This document shows positions 1-8,222 of a stretch of 14,612 nucleotides of DNA, piece by piece. Numbering within the stretch: the stretch's first letter is position 1; every line of letters begins with the position of its first letter. The DNA lies in contig NZSO01000045.1 in the NCBI GenBank assembly GCA_002696885.1, positions 18,288 through 32,899 of the forward strand, written 5' to 3'. The translations under genes were made by a program, and so were the position numbers. The stretch comes from Verrucomicrobiales bacterium. Lineage in GTDB: Bacteria; Verrucomicrobiota; Verrucomicrobiia; Verrucomicrobiales; DEV007. The notes beneath the pieces are model-generated. The model did not search any database and was not told where the DNA came from. It worked only from the letters and a program-made list of their open reading frames with translations.

Positions 1-2592
1 GCTGTGCAAGCTCACAACGAGGGCCAAGTAGCTGGACTAGCAGCTAAGATAAAACTTGTATCTGCAAATGGGTCCACAAGAAACATAGTCAGTGATAACG
101 AGTGGATCGTTAATACGAAAAAGACAGATGGCTGGTTAGCTCCCAGTGTTGATACAACTGGGTGGAAGAATGCAGTTATTGCAGGTAAAATGGGCGATTC
201 TCCATGGGGAAATGTGTTTGCAAAGAAACCCGGTATTGCAGTTGCAGTTGCAGCCAAAGGTGTAGCAAAAGTACATCCCAAAGGCTTTGAAGTAGAAAAA
301 ATTTATAATGTTCCTAAGGGCCAACAAGGCTCATGGGTTTCAATGGCAGTTGATTCAAAAGGTAGACTTTACTGTGGCGATCAGGGTGGGCAGGGGATTT
401 TTCGTATTACTCTCAGTTCTGGAGCACCCGTTATTGAGAAGGTTCCAGTGCCTGTTTCTGGTGCCCACGGTTTACTCTGGGCTTTTGATTCATTGTACGC
501 ATGTACAAATGGTCAAAAACCTGGATCAGGTCTTTATCGAATCACTGACTCTGATGGAGATGATGTTTTAGACAAAGTAAAGGAGCTAAGGAGGTTCAAT
601 GGGGGAGGAGAGCATGGTCCTCATGCCGTTTCACTGTCTCCTGATGGCAAACATCTTTTTGTTATTGGAGGAAACATGACAACGGTTCCAGAACCGGAAA
701 CATCTGCTTTAAAGATGAATTACGCAGAAGATCAACTGCTACCTAGAATGACGGATGCTAGAGGTCATGCTCGTAACATCAAAGCGCCAGGTGGTTGGAT
801 TGCTCGTACAGACCCTGATGGTAAATCTTTTCACCTATATTCTGCTGGCTACAGAAACCATTATGATATCGCTTTCAACAAAGATGGAGAAATGTTTACT
901 TATGATTCAGACATGGAGTGGGATAGTGGAACTCCTTGGTATCGTCCAACAAGAATTTATCATGTGACTAGTGGCTCAGAGTTTGGGTGGAGAACTGGTA
1001 CTGGAAAATTCCCAGAATGGTATCCCGATGTGCTTCCACCAACTTTAGACATTGGTCCAGGTTGCCCGACTGGTGTAATTTCTGGTCTGGGTTCAAAATT
1101 TCCTGCAAAGTATCAAGATGCCATTTATGCGTTTTGTTGGACTTATGGAACCATTTACGCAATCCATCTCAAACAAGATGGCTCTTCTTACAGTGCTGAA
1201 AAAGAAGAATTTGTTACTGGAGTTCCACTAAATGTAACCGACGGAGTGATCGGTAAAGATGGTAACATGTATTTTGCAGTTGGAGGTCGAGGAACTCAAT
1301 CTGCTATTTATCGTGTAAAATATTCTGGCAATGATTCCGTTGCTCCGATCAAGGCCAAGGCTTCATCTGAGACGAAGCTTAGAAAAATAAGAAAGTCAAT
1401 GGCTGTGTATCATGGCAAAGCCGTTGAAGGTGCTGTTGATGAGATTTGGCAGAATCTTGGTCATGAAGATCGTTTCATTAGATATGCCGCACGTGTTGCT
1501 CTTGAGCATCAACCTGTAATCGAGTGGCAGGAAAAAGCACTCGAAGAAGAAGATATACAGACATCATTATCAGCTCTGTTAGCCCTTTCCAGACAAGGTG
1601 ATGCTGCATTGAAAGATAATATACTTGGATCTCTTTCCACTTTGACGGTTTCTGAAATGACTGATTCTCAGAAGCTTGAGGCATTGAGAGTTATGGGACT
1701 AACATTTATTCGTATGGGTGGTCCAGATGAGGAAACTGCCCGGGAAATTGCTGAAGCCATCACTCCTCTTTATCCTGCATCAACTGATGCGATGAATAGA
1801 GAGCTAGTGGCCATGTTGGTATACCTGAAAGCAGATGATGTTCTTGCCAAAACGATTCCCTTGATGAGTCAAGATGCTGCAGGCTTGGAAGAGATTGAAT
1901 TTGATGATAATTTATTGGCTCGTTCAGGTCAGTACGGTAAAACCTTTCAAAATCAGAAGGCAAATAACCCTCAAAGGCAGCAGATATGGTATGCATATGC
2001 TCTAAAGAATGTTGAAGAGGGTTGGAATGAAAATTTAAGAAAGCAATTTTTTAGTTGGTATGCTAAATCCAGAAACTTTAAAGGAGGTGCAAGCTTTGGT
2101 GGATTTTTAAATAATTTTAGAAATGAATCACTAAGTAAAATTAAAGATGCAAATATACGCGCCGAAATGGATTCTTTAAGTAAGAAACAGATTGCGCTCG
2201 TACCGGAGGGTTTTGAAGATGCTCGGATTCTTAAAGTTGGAGCTAAACCTGGTATGAAATTTGATATCGAAAAGCTAGAAGCAGAAGCTGGAGAAATGAT
2301 AGGTATCGAATTTATAAATAACGATCCTACTGGTCTTATGCATAACTTAGCAGTGTGCACACCTGGTAGCAGACAAAAAGTTGTAGCAGCTGCTCTAACC
2401 ATTGGGCCAAAAGCCATCGAGCAAAATTTTGTTCCTGATATTCCAGAGGTAATTGCATCAACTCCTCAAGTTGCACCAGGAAGAAAGTATACCCTTTACA
2501 TGAAAGTTCCTTCCAAGTCTGGTGATTATACTTTTGTATGCACTTATCCTGGTCACGGCCAAGTGATGTTTGGAACCTTAAAGGTTAAATAA
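1..2592 (+). CDS. Sorbosone-dehydrogenase-like beta-propeller protein with HEAT-like region and C-terminal azurin-type copper domain (5' partial)
   Basis: The frame is open at the window's left edge, so the N-terminus is missing; the GTG at 4 is used only for numbering and is probably internal. Residues 1 to about 70 look like the end of a beta-sandwich module (DNEWIV, DTTGWKNA). Residues about 80-440 form a six-bladed-propeller sugar-dehydrogenase-like region (HGPHA 204-208, YRNHYDIAF, FGWRTG 327-332). Residues about 475-640 look like HEAT-type helical repeats. The last ~90 residues are azurin/plastocyanin-like, with all four type-1 copper ligands visible: His780 (MHN), Cys846, His851 and Met855, in the azurin spacing C-x4-H-x3-M. 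Related planctomycete/verrucomicrobial proteins often end in a CxxCH haem domain; none is present here. The inferred role is extracytoplasmic oxidation of a sugar-like substrate with electron exit through copper. It is 18 bases from the next gene and probably cotranscribed. Domain calls are firm; substrate and cofactor are not determinable. Confidence 0.85.
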   Translation, partial: AVQAHNEGQVAGLAAKIKLVSANGSTRNIVSDNEWIVNTKKTDGWLAPSVDTTGWKNAVIAGKMGDSPWGNVFAKKPGIAVAVAAKGVAKVHPKGFEVEKIYNVPKGQQGSWVSMAVDSKGRLYCGDQGGQGIFRITLSSGAPVIEKVPVPVSGAHGLLWAFDSLYACTNGQKPGSGLYRITDSDGDDVLDKVKELRRFNGGGEHGPHAVSLSPDGKHLFVIGGNMTTVPEPETSALKMNYAEDQLLPRMTDARGHARNIKAPGGWIARTDPDGKSFHLYSAGYRNHYDIAFNKDGEMFTYDSDMEWDSGTPWYRPTRIYHVTSGSEFGWRTGTGKFPEWYPDVLPPTLDIGPGCPTGVISGLGSKFPAKYQDAIYAFCWTYGTIYAIHLKQDGSSYSAEKEEFVTGVPLNVTDGVIGKDGNMYFAVGGRGTQSAIYRVKYSGNDSVAPIKAKASSETKLRKIRKSMAVYHGKAVEGAVDEIWQNLGHEDRFIRYAARVALEHQPVIEWQEKALEEEDIQTSLSALLALSRQGDAALKDNILGSLSTLTVSEMTDSQKLEALRVMGLTFIRMGGPDEETAREIAEAITPLYPASTDAMNRELVAMLVYLKADDVLAKTIPLMSQDAAGLEEIEFDDNLLARSGQYGKTFQNQKANNPQRQQIWYAYALKNVEEGWNENLRKQFFSWYAKSRNFKGGASFGGFLNNFRNESLSKIKDANIRAEMDSLSKKQIALVPEGFEDARILKVGAKPGMKFDIEKLEAEAGEMIGIEFINNDPTGLMHNLAVCTPGSRQKVVAAALTIGPKAIEQNFVPDIPEVIASTPQVAPGRKYTLYMKVPSKSGDYTFVCTYPGHGQVMFGTLKVK

Positions 2593-2610
2593 TAATGAAT
2601 TAATTTAGCA

Positions 2611-4752
2611 ATGCGGCATTTTTGGTTATTGCTTTTCGCTGTCAGTTTTGTGATGGCAGAGGAAAACCATTGGTCTTATGAAATTCCAAAGACTCCAAAG
2701 ATTCCTGAAATTCAGAGCAATGATTGGGTAAACAATGAAATTGATTTCTTCATTTTTTCTGAAATGGAGAAAAATGGATTGTCTCCAAGTGTAATTCAGT
2801 CTCCAGAAAGATTAATTAGGAGACTTTATCTTGATCTTGTTGGCTTACCTCCATCCATTAATGAAGTTGACTCATTTTTGCTCGATCCATCCATTACTCA
2901 ATATGGTCAAATAGTTGATAAATTACTAAAATCTAAACATTTTGGTGAAAAATGGGCAATTGGCTGGCTTGACCTAGCAAGGTATGCTGATTCAGACGGG
3001 TATCAAAGAGACGGCTTCAGAAATGTTTGGCCTTACAGAGATTGGGTAATCCGTTCACTTAATGAGGACATGCCGTACGATCAGTTTACAATTGAGCAAA
3101 TCGCTGGTGATTTAATTCCAAATGCAACTGAGAGTCAAAAAATAGCGACTGGATTTAATCGAGGACCAACGCTTAACCTAGAAGCTGGAACTGATCCCGA
3201 GGAAGATAGGATTAAACAGGTTGTAGATCGAGTTAATACAACGGCCACGGTTTGGCTTGGGACTTCTTTGGAGTGTGCTCAATGCCATGACCACAAACAT
3301 GACCCTTTTTCGATTAAGGATTACTACTCGATGTTTGCCTTTTTCAATAACACCCCAGTCGAAGGAAAACGGAGACCTAATGGTAATGATGCATCAATGG
3401 ATTATTCTGGGGTGGATATACCAGTATCATTATCAAATGAGGAATTATTAGAAAGAAAAAGAGCTCAAGATTCGGTCAATCTCAATCAAACAGAATACGT
3501 CACAAAGGTTAAAGAGCTTTGTGATAATTTGTCTGATGAAAAACTTAGCCAATTAAAAGAGAAACACCCCAAAGAAGTTAAATTGGCTAAGAATAAAAAA
3601 ATATCATATAAAGATGCTCTAGCCATAGATAAGGTTCTTTTCAAGAAAAGCGAATCTTCAGAAACCCTCAAGAAACTGAAGGATAAAATTACTAAAGATC
3701 AAAGCCGTGCCAAAGGAGGTAAATTTCAAATTGGCTACACTTCTAGAGTTATGAAGGAAATGACTCACGAGCGTAAGACCCGGGTTTTAATTCGAGGTGA
3801 TTTTACTAATCCTGGAGTCGAAGTGATTGCCAACACACCAACATCTCTACCCTCATTTCCAGAGAACTATCCAAAAAATAGACTAGGCTTAGCCCGTTGG
3901 ATAGTCTCGCACGACAACCCACTAACTTCGCGTGTTGCTGTCAACAGAGTATGGGCAGAGCTATTTGGTAGAGGTATCGTGACTTCAATAGAAGATTTTG
4001 GATACAAGGGTGTTGCCCCATCACACCCTGATCTACTTGATTGGCTTGCTGTTAAATTTCAGTCCACTGATGAATGGTCCCTGAAAAAACTTATAAAAAG
4101 AATCGTTCTATCATCCACTTACCGACAGTCTTCAAAGTTTGCCAATGAAAGCTCAAAACAAGATCCTTTGAATCAATTTTATTCAAGAGGTCCAAGAAAT
4201 CGTTTGCCAGCAGAGCTCATAAGAGACAATGCTCTAACAATATCGGGGCTTCTTTCTAAGAAAATGTTTGGCCGGCCAGTTCGGCCAAAACAGCCTAATA
4301 ATTTTTGGAGAGTAATCGGTGAAGTAGACAATAATTATTATGTTTCGGAGGGAGAGGATCTTTTCAGAAGAGGAATCTATACAATTTGGCGACGATCAGC
4401 TCATTATCCAAGTTTTGCTAATTTTGATGCCCCTACGAGAGGTGCATGTAGTGTTAAGCGAGAGTCAAGCAATACGCCCCTACAGGCCCTTACTCTTTTA
4501 AATGATCCAGTCTTTGTTGAAATGGCAAGAGCGTTTTCTAGGCGCATTATGAAAGAAACCTCCGAAATGGATACAACTCAGCAATTGGATTATGCCTTTA
4601 GGCTAGCGCTTTCAAGGTCTCCCAGTGGTAAAGAGTTAGAAGTGCTGAAAAAAATCTATTTTACCTCTTTGGATGTTGATGGCTCATCAGAAAGTGCATG
4701 GTTTGAAATTGCCACTACAATTCTCAACCTTCACGAAACGATAACTAAATAA
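2611..4752 (+). CDS. PSD1-type secreted cytochrome-like protein, DUF1549 + DUF1553 (copy 1)
   Basis: A 713-residue protein. Residues 1-16 form a short signal peptide ending VMA|EE, supporting the ATG at 2611. DUF1549 spans roughly residues 38-245 and contains the single c-type haem-binding motif CAQCH (C222, C225, H226) followed by DHKHDPF. A lysine/glutamate-rich, probably coiled-coil linker occupies about 274-370. DUF1553 runs from about 421 (NRLGLARW 423-430) to near the end, with the typical late segments FDAPTRG and NTPLQALTLLNDP. Many family members carry an extra N-terminal cytochrome domain (PSCyt1); this one starts directly with DUF1549. The family is abundant in Planctomycetota and Verrucomicrobiota, usually next to DUF1501 as here, and has no established biochemical function. 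An extracytoplasmic redox role is inferred from the haem motif and the copper-protein neighbour upstream. No Shine-Dalgarno precedes the start. Confidence 0.9.
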   Translation: MRHFWLLLFAVSFVMAEENHWSYEIPKTPKIPEIQSNDWVNNEIDFFIFSEMEKNGLSPSVIQSPERLIRRLYLDLVGLPPSINEVDSFLLDPSITQYGQIVDKLLKSKHFGEKWAIGWLDLARYADSDGYQRDGFRNVWPYRDWVIRSLNEDMPYDQFTIEQIAGDLIPNATESQKIATGFNRGPTLNLEAGTDPEEDRIKQVVDRVNTTATVWLGTSLECAQCHDHKHDPFSIKDYYSMFAFFNNTPVEGKRRPNGNDASMDYSGVDIPVSLSNEELLERKRAQDSVNLNQTEYVTKVKELCDNLSDEKLSQLKEKHPKEVKLAKNKKISYKDALAIDKVLFKKSESSETLKKLKDKITKDQSRAKGGKFQIGYTSRVMKEMTHERKTRVLIRGDFTNPGVEVIANTPTSLPSFPENYPKNRLGLARWIVSHDNPLTSRVAVNRVWAELFGRGIVTSIEDFGYKGVAPSHPDLLDWLAVKFQSTDEWSLKKLIKRIVLSSTYRQSSKFANESSKQDPLNQFYSRGPRNRLPAELIRDNALTISGLLSKKMFGRPVRPKQPNNFWRVIGEVDNNYYVSEGEDLFRRGIYTIWRRSAHYPSFANFDAPTRGACSVKRESSNTPLQALTLLNDPVFVEMARAFSRRIMKETSEMDTTQQLDYAFRLALSRSPSGKELEVLKKIYFTSLDVDGSSESAWFEIATTILNLHETITK
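4267..4289. repeat. Perfect 8-bp inverted repeat (hairpin) inside the PSD1 copy 1 gene
   Basis: TTTGGCCG at 4267-4274 and CGGCCAAA at 4282-4289 are exact reverse complements around a 7-base loop. The stem has five G/C pairs in an otherwise AT-rich gene. It encodes the FGRPVRP stretch of DUF1553, so amino-acid constraint may explain it. No T-run follows, so it is not an intrinsic terminator. Any function in mRNA folding is speculation. Confidence 0.5.
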
Positions 4753-4759
4753 TTAAGAC

Positions 4760-4768
4760 TTTTTTTTT
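4760..4768 (+). other. Nine-base T tract in the leader of the DUF1501 copy 1 gene
   Basis: An uninterrupted run of nine T lies two bases upstream of the ATG at 4771, where a Shine-Dalgarno sequence would normally sit. There is no GC-rich stem before it, so it does not read as an intrinsic terminator of the preceding gene. In mRNA it would be a U-rich leader, which could assist initiation through ribosomal protein S1; that role is inference only. Confidence 0.4.
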
Positions 4769-4770
4769 AA

Positions 4771-6177
4771 ATGGACCTCAGCGAATTAGATCGTTTAATT
4801 GCTAGAAGAGCTTTTTTAAGAAGTTCAACTGTTCTTGGTGTAGGGTCCACTGCATTTAATGCTTTGCTAGCAGAGGAAAATGTAAAAGTAGATTCAAATA
4901 AAAATTCTAATATTGGGACCCATTTTGCGCCTACAGCCAAATCAGTCATCTTTTTGCACATGGTCGGCGCTCCCTCGCAGTTAGACCTTTTTGATCCTAA
5001 ACCAAAGCTTCAAGAATTTCACGGTAAGCCGGCTCCTGATGAATTTATTGAAGGCAAGAGATTTGCTTTTTTGAGAGGCCACCCAAAGATGATGGCTTCT
5101 CCATTTGAATTTGAAAAGTTGAATGAGGGTCAAGAGATATCAGAAGTTCTTCCTCACCTTAAATCTGTCAGTCAAGAGATAGCGATTATAAGATCAATGA
5201 AGACAGAAGATTTCAACCACGGTCCAGCACAAATGTTTTTTCATTCTGGTCTAAATAGAATTGGTCGTCCGAGCTTAGGTTCATGGGTGACTTATGGACT
5301 TGGATCCGAATCAAGTAACTTGCCAGCGTACGTTGTTATGGTGTCAGGAAATGTTCCAGGTGCGGGTGCCACTCTATGGAATAACGGATTTCTTCCAAGC
5401 TTGCATCAAGGTGTTGAGTTTAGAAGCAGTGGAGATCCCGTTCTTTTTCTTTCAAATCCCAAAGGTGTTGATGATGTTAAAAGAAAACGAGTCATCGAAG
5501 CCATTAATGCTTTAAATCAAGTTGAGTTTGAGAATACTGGAGATCCTGAAATTATAACGAGAATGGAACAGTATGAGCTCGCATTTAAGATGCAGTCATC
5601 TGTTCCTGAATTAACGAACCTGAAATCCGAACCTCAATCTATTAGGGACATGTATGGAAATGGAAAATTTGCGAATCACTGTCTTCAAGCCAGAAGGCTT
5701 GTTGAAAAAGGCGTTAGATTTGTTGAATTATTCAATTCAAGTTGGGACCATCATGGTAATATTCAGTCTGGAATTAAAAATAAAGCTAAAGAAATTGATC
5801 GTCCAATTGCTGCTTTAATTAAAGATTTAAAAATGAGGGGATTATTGGATGAAACTCTGATAGTCTGGGGGGCTGAATTTGGTAGAACTCCGATGTACCA
5901 AGGTTCTAAAATAGCTAGTGCAGGAAGAGACCACCACAAGGAGGCTTATACTATCTGGATGGCTGGTGGTGGAATAAAAGGAGGTATCTCCTACGGAAGT
6001 ACAGATGAATTTGGTTACTACATAAAGGATAACCCTGTGCTAGTAAGAGATATGCATGCGACCATTTTGAATGCTCTAGGAATGGATCATGAAAAATTGA
6101 CCTACAGATTCCAAGGGCTTGATCAGAGACTCACAGGCACAGAATCTTCAAAAGTGCACTATCAATTATTTGGATAG
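4771..6177 (+). CDS. Tat-exported DUF1501 family protein (copy 1)
   Basis: A 468-residue protein. The N-terminus carries a twin-arginine signal (R12-R13-A-F-L) followed by a hydrophobic stretch, so it is predicted to be exported folded; the ATG at 4771 places this signal correctly. DUF1501 proteins belong to the alkaline-phosphatase/sulfatase-like superfamily. The family landmarks are present: QLDLFDPKP near the start of the mature domain, WDHHG (325-329), AEFGRTP (368-374) and GRDHHKE (385-391), whose Asp/His residues are candidate metal ligands. No sulfatase C-x-P/S-x-R formylglycine motif was seen. The gene sits 18 bases after PSD1 copy 1 and 26 before the enolase-superfamily gene, implying one operon. 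DUF1501 is persistently paired with PSD1 in PVC bacteria, suggesting a partnership, but no reaction is established. The family assignment is secure and the activity unknown. Confidence 0.9.
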   Translation: MDLSELDRLIARRAFLRSSTVLGVGSTAFNALLAEENVKVDSNKNSNIGTHFAPTAKSVIFLHMVGAPSQLDLFDPKPKLQEFHGKPAPDEFIEGKRFAFLRGHPKMMASPFEFEKLNEGQEISEVLPHLKSVSQEIAIIRSMKTEDFNHGPAQMFFHSGLNRIGRPSLGSWVTYGLGSESSNLPAYVVMVSGNVPGAGATLWNNGFLPSLHQGVEFRSSGDPVLFLSNPKGVDDVKRKRVIEAINALNQVEFENTGDPEIITRMEQYELAFKMQSSVPELTNLKSEPQSIRDMYGNGKFANHCLQARRLVEKGVRFVELFNSSWDHHGNIQSGIKNKAKEIDRPIAALIKDLKMRGLLDETLIVWGAEFGRTPMYQGSKIASAGRDHHKEAYTIWMAGGGIKGGISYGSTDEFGYYIKDNPVLVRDMHATILNALGMDHEKLTYRFQGLDQRLTGTESSKVHYQLFG

Positions 6178-6203
6178 AAAATATCACTAGTTGATCTGTA
6201 ATA

Positions 6204-7316
6204 ATGATAACTTCTCTAGAAACTTTCATTCTCCATGTTCCTGTAACAAGAGATAGAATTGCTGATAGCACGCATTCAATTACCCATTGGGGTATGCCGG
6301 GTGTAAAGATCATGACTGATTCTGAGCATGTGGGATATGGTTTTACTGGAACACACGCTCACCTTGCTAGCGATAGATTGATCACAGATTGTATTACAAA
6401 TTGCTATGCAGAATTATTGATTGGTGAGGAAGTTGACGAGCCTCGCAAGTTATGGGAAAAAATGGCATACAACCCCCCGCTTCAGTGGGTTGGAAGAGCA
6501 GGAATAACAACTATGGCATTAGCTGCCGTTGATATAGCTTTGTGGGATCTAAAAAGTAAATATCGAGAGGAGCCTCTTTGGAAAACTTTGGGTGGAAAAG
6601 AAGAAAAAAAACTCGAGGCCTATAACACTGATGGAGGATGGTTAAATTTCAATCAAGATATGCTCATCGAGGATGTCAAAAGGCTGACCCTACAAGATGG
6701 CTATAAGAGTATCAAAATGAAGGTTGGTAAACCCGATTCAAATGAAGATATTCATAGAATTGAGGCAGTTAGAAAGGCTCTTGGTAATGATGTGCGTATT
6801 ATGACTGATGCCAATGGAAGATGGAGACTACCTGACAATTTAGAAATCTTATCATGTCTAAAAGATTTTGATGTGACATGGATAGAGGAGCCTCTTTGGC
6901 ATGATGACGTATCAGGACATAGTGAGCTTGCAAAAAATATTCAAACACCTATTGCACTAGGAGAAATGTTGTACTCACTGGCTCACTTCAGAGAATTTAT
7001 TTCCTCTGGTGGAGTTAGATTTGTTCAGCCTGATGCGACTCGCTTGGGTGGTATTACTGAAGCGCTTGATGTTTGCAATTTAGCACAGGAACATCAGCTT
7101 CCCGTAACACCTCATGCTGGAGATATGGCTCAAACTCAAATTCATATGAGTATTGCTCACCCAAGCATAGAGTTATTAGAATTCATTCCGTGGATCACTC
7201 ATTGCTTTGAAGAACCATTAAAAATTGATTCCGGAATTTTTAGTTATCCTCAGATGCCAGGCGCGGGCACTACGATAAGGAATGAATATATGGAAATGTA
7301 TGGGAAAAAAGTTTAA
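6204..7316 (+). CDS. Mandelate racemase-type enolase superfamily protein, probable acid-sugar dehydratase
   Basis: A 370-residue protein of usual family length: N-terminal capping domain (to about 130), then a TIM barrel. The catalytic set of the mandelate racemase subgroup is complete: the KxK motif K171-M-K173, metal ligands D202 (MTDANGRW), E228 (WIEEPL) and E254 (ALGEM), and the Asp277/His304 dyad in VQPDATRLGG and VTPHAGDM. Such enzymes abstract the proton alpha to a carboxylate with Mg2+, most often dehydrating aldonic or aldaric acids to 2-keto-3-deoxy acids. There is no signal peptide, so it is cytoplasmic. The next gene is an SDR 27 bases downstream; a dehydratase followed by an SDR matches the non-phosphorylated L-fucose/L-rhamnose route, so a sugar-acid substrate is likely. 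The HAGDM segment after the catalytic His recalls tartrate-type dehydratases, so I do not name a substrate. Confidence 0.88.
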   Translation: MITSLETFILHVPVTRDRIADSTHSITHWGMPGVKIMTDSEHVGYGFTGTHAHLASDRLITDCITNCYAELLIGEEVDEPRKLWEKMAYNPPLQWVGRAGITTMALAAVDIALWDLKSKYREEPLWKTLGGKEEKKLEAYNTDGGWLNFNQDMLIEDVKRLTLQDGYKSIKMKVGKPDSNEDIHRIEAVRKALGNDVRIMTDANGRWRLPDNLEILSCLKDFDVTWIEEPLWHDDVSGHSELAKNIQTPIALGEMLYSLAHFREFISSGGVRFVQPDATRLGGITEALDVCNLAQEHQLPVTPHAGDMAQTQIHMSIAHPSIELLEFIPWITHCFEEPLKIDSGIFSYPQMPGAGTTIRNEYMEMYGKKV

Positions 7317-7343
7317 ACTTGCTCAAATAAAAAATAAAATAAT

Positions 7344-8105
7344 ATGGAAAACCCTTATAGCATGAAAGATCAGATCGTCCTCATTACTGGAGGAGGAACA
7401 GGAATTGGACTTGGTATTGCTAAGTGTATGCTTGAGGCAGGTGCTCTAAAAGTCATATTAGTGGGACGAAGAGAAGAGGTTTTGCAAGAGGCCTGTATGG
7501 AGTTAGGAGAGAAATCAAGCTATCTGTCACAAGATATTGCCAAGCTTGATGAAATTCCCTCATTTGCTCAACAAGTTTTATCTGACCATGGGCAACCAAC
7601 ATGCCTTGTTCATAATGCTGGAATCAATTGCAAGAAGCCTTTTCTTGAATTAGATGACTCTGAGTTCATGGGAGTCTTTGACGTTCATATTCGTGGTGCT
7701 CTTGAAATAACAAAACAGTTTGCTCCATCAATGATAGAAAAATCCAAGGGTTCTATCCTATGGATTTCATCAATGGCCACAGTGATGGGCTTACCCTTGG
7801 TAACTTCATATTCCATGGCTAAGTCAGCAATGCATGGAGCAGTTTATAATTTATCAGCTGAATTTGCTCCTCACGGTGTTAGAGTAAATGCAATTTTACC
7901 TGGATGGATTGAATCTGCCATGGCGCTAAATTCATTTAAAGGCGATGAGCCGCGCCGACAGAAAGTTTTAGGAAGAACTCCAATGGGACGGATGGGAAAA
8001 CCAGAAGAAGTTGGCCATGCGGCTGTTTTCCTATGCTCTGATGCTGCAAGTTTTGTAACTGGATCATTGTTAACAGTTGATGGAGGAGCCTCTATTGGGT
8101 TTTGA
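7344..8105 (+). CDS. Short-chain dehydrogenase/reductase (SDR), classical type
   Basis: A 253-residue cytoplasmic NAD(P)-dependent oxidoreductase. It has the Rossmann motif TGGGTGIG (15-22), NAG (91-93), the catalytic Ser143 in WISSM, YSMAK (Tyr156, Lys160), the PGWIES segment and a C-terminal VDGGAS. The position normally held by the tetrad Asn is His115 (FDVHIRG), a substitution known in some SDRs. It follows the dehydratase gene by 27 bases and is probably cotranscribed, so a plausible job is oxidising the 2-keto-3-deoxy sugar acid made by that enzyme, or interconverting a keto-acid sugar in the manner of KduD-like enzymes. General 3-oxoacyl reductase activity cannot be excluded from sequence alone. 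It is the last gene before a 117-base spacer, so it probably ends the first operon. Confidence 0.9.
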   Translation: MENPYSMKDQIVLITGGGTGIGLGIAKCMLEAGALKVILVGRREEVLQEACMELGEKSSYLSQDIAKLDEIPSFAQQVLSDHGQPTCLVHNAGINCKKPFLELDDSEFMGVFDVHIRGALEITKQFAPSMIEKSKGSILWISSMATVMGLPLVTSYSMAKSAMHGAVYNLSAEFAPHGVRVNAILPGWIESAMALNSFKGDEPRRQKVLGRTPMGRMGKPEEVGHAAVFLCSDAASFVTGSLLTVDGGASIGF

Positions 8106-8162
8106 TTTGAATAATCCTTGTTAATTAGAAATTTTTGATAAGATTTTTTGTCTCATTGGAGT

Positions 8163-8168
8163 TATAAT
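8163..8168 (+). promoter_or_regulatory. Candidate -10 element upstream of the second DUF1501/PSD1 pair
   Basis: A perfect TATAAT lies in the 117-base spacer between the SDR gene and DUF1501 copy 2, the longest same-strand gap in the window. No good -35 exists at 16-18 bases; the nearest TTGATA (8135-8140) is 22 bases away, and there is no extended -10 TG. In AT-rich DNA this could be chance. The gap length is the better argument for a separate transcript here. The rest of the spacer shows no clear terminator or GC-rich hairpin. Confidence 0.3.
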
Positions 8169-8222
8169 TTGCGTTAAACACGCGTAATCTCTGATTAATT
8201 ATTGATAAATTACAATTGAACT

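Noticed and set aside
1971..2417. Minus-strand open frame of 148 codons opposite the propeller-azurin gene
   Set aside because: It lies antisense to the HEAT-like/azurin part, whose plus-strand frame has clear family residues. The antisense translation shows no recognisable domain, and the frame is probably a by-product of codon composition.
4753..4770. T-run after the PSD1 copy 1 stop, considered as an intrinsic terminator
   Set aside because: No GC-rich stem precedes the T tract, and the next gene starts two bases after it.
5873..5893. 21 identical bases shared with 9235-9255 (the two DUF1501 genes), considered as gene conversion or a recombination repeat
   Set aside because: Both encode the conserved EFGRTP motif and identity stops immediately outside it. 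Shared codon preference over a conserved motif explains it.
8169..8212. Short inverted repeats in the 117-base spacer (GCGT...ACGC; TAATT...AATTA)
   Set aside because: Stems of 4-5 bp in AT-rich DNA are expected by chance and have no T-run or operator-like symmetry.
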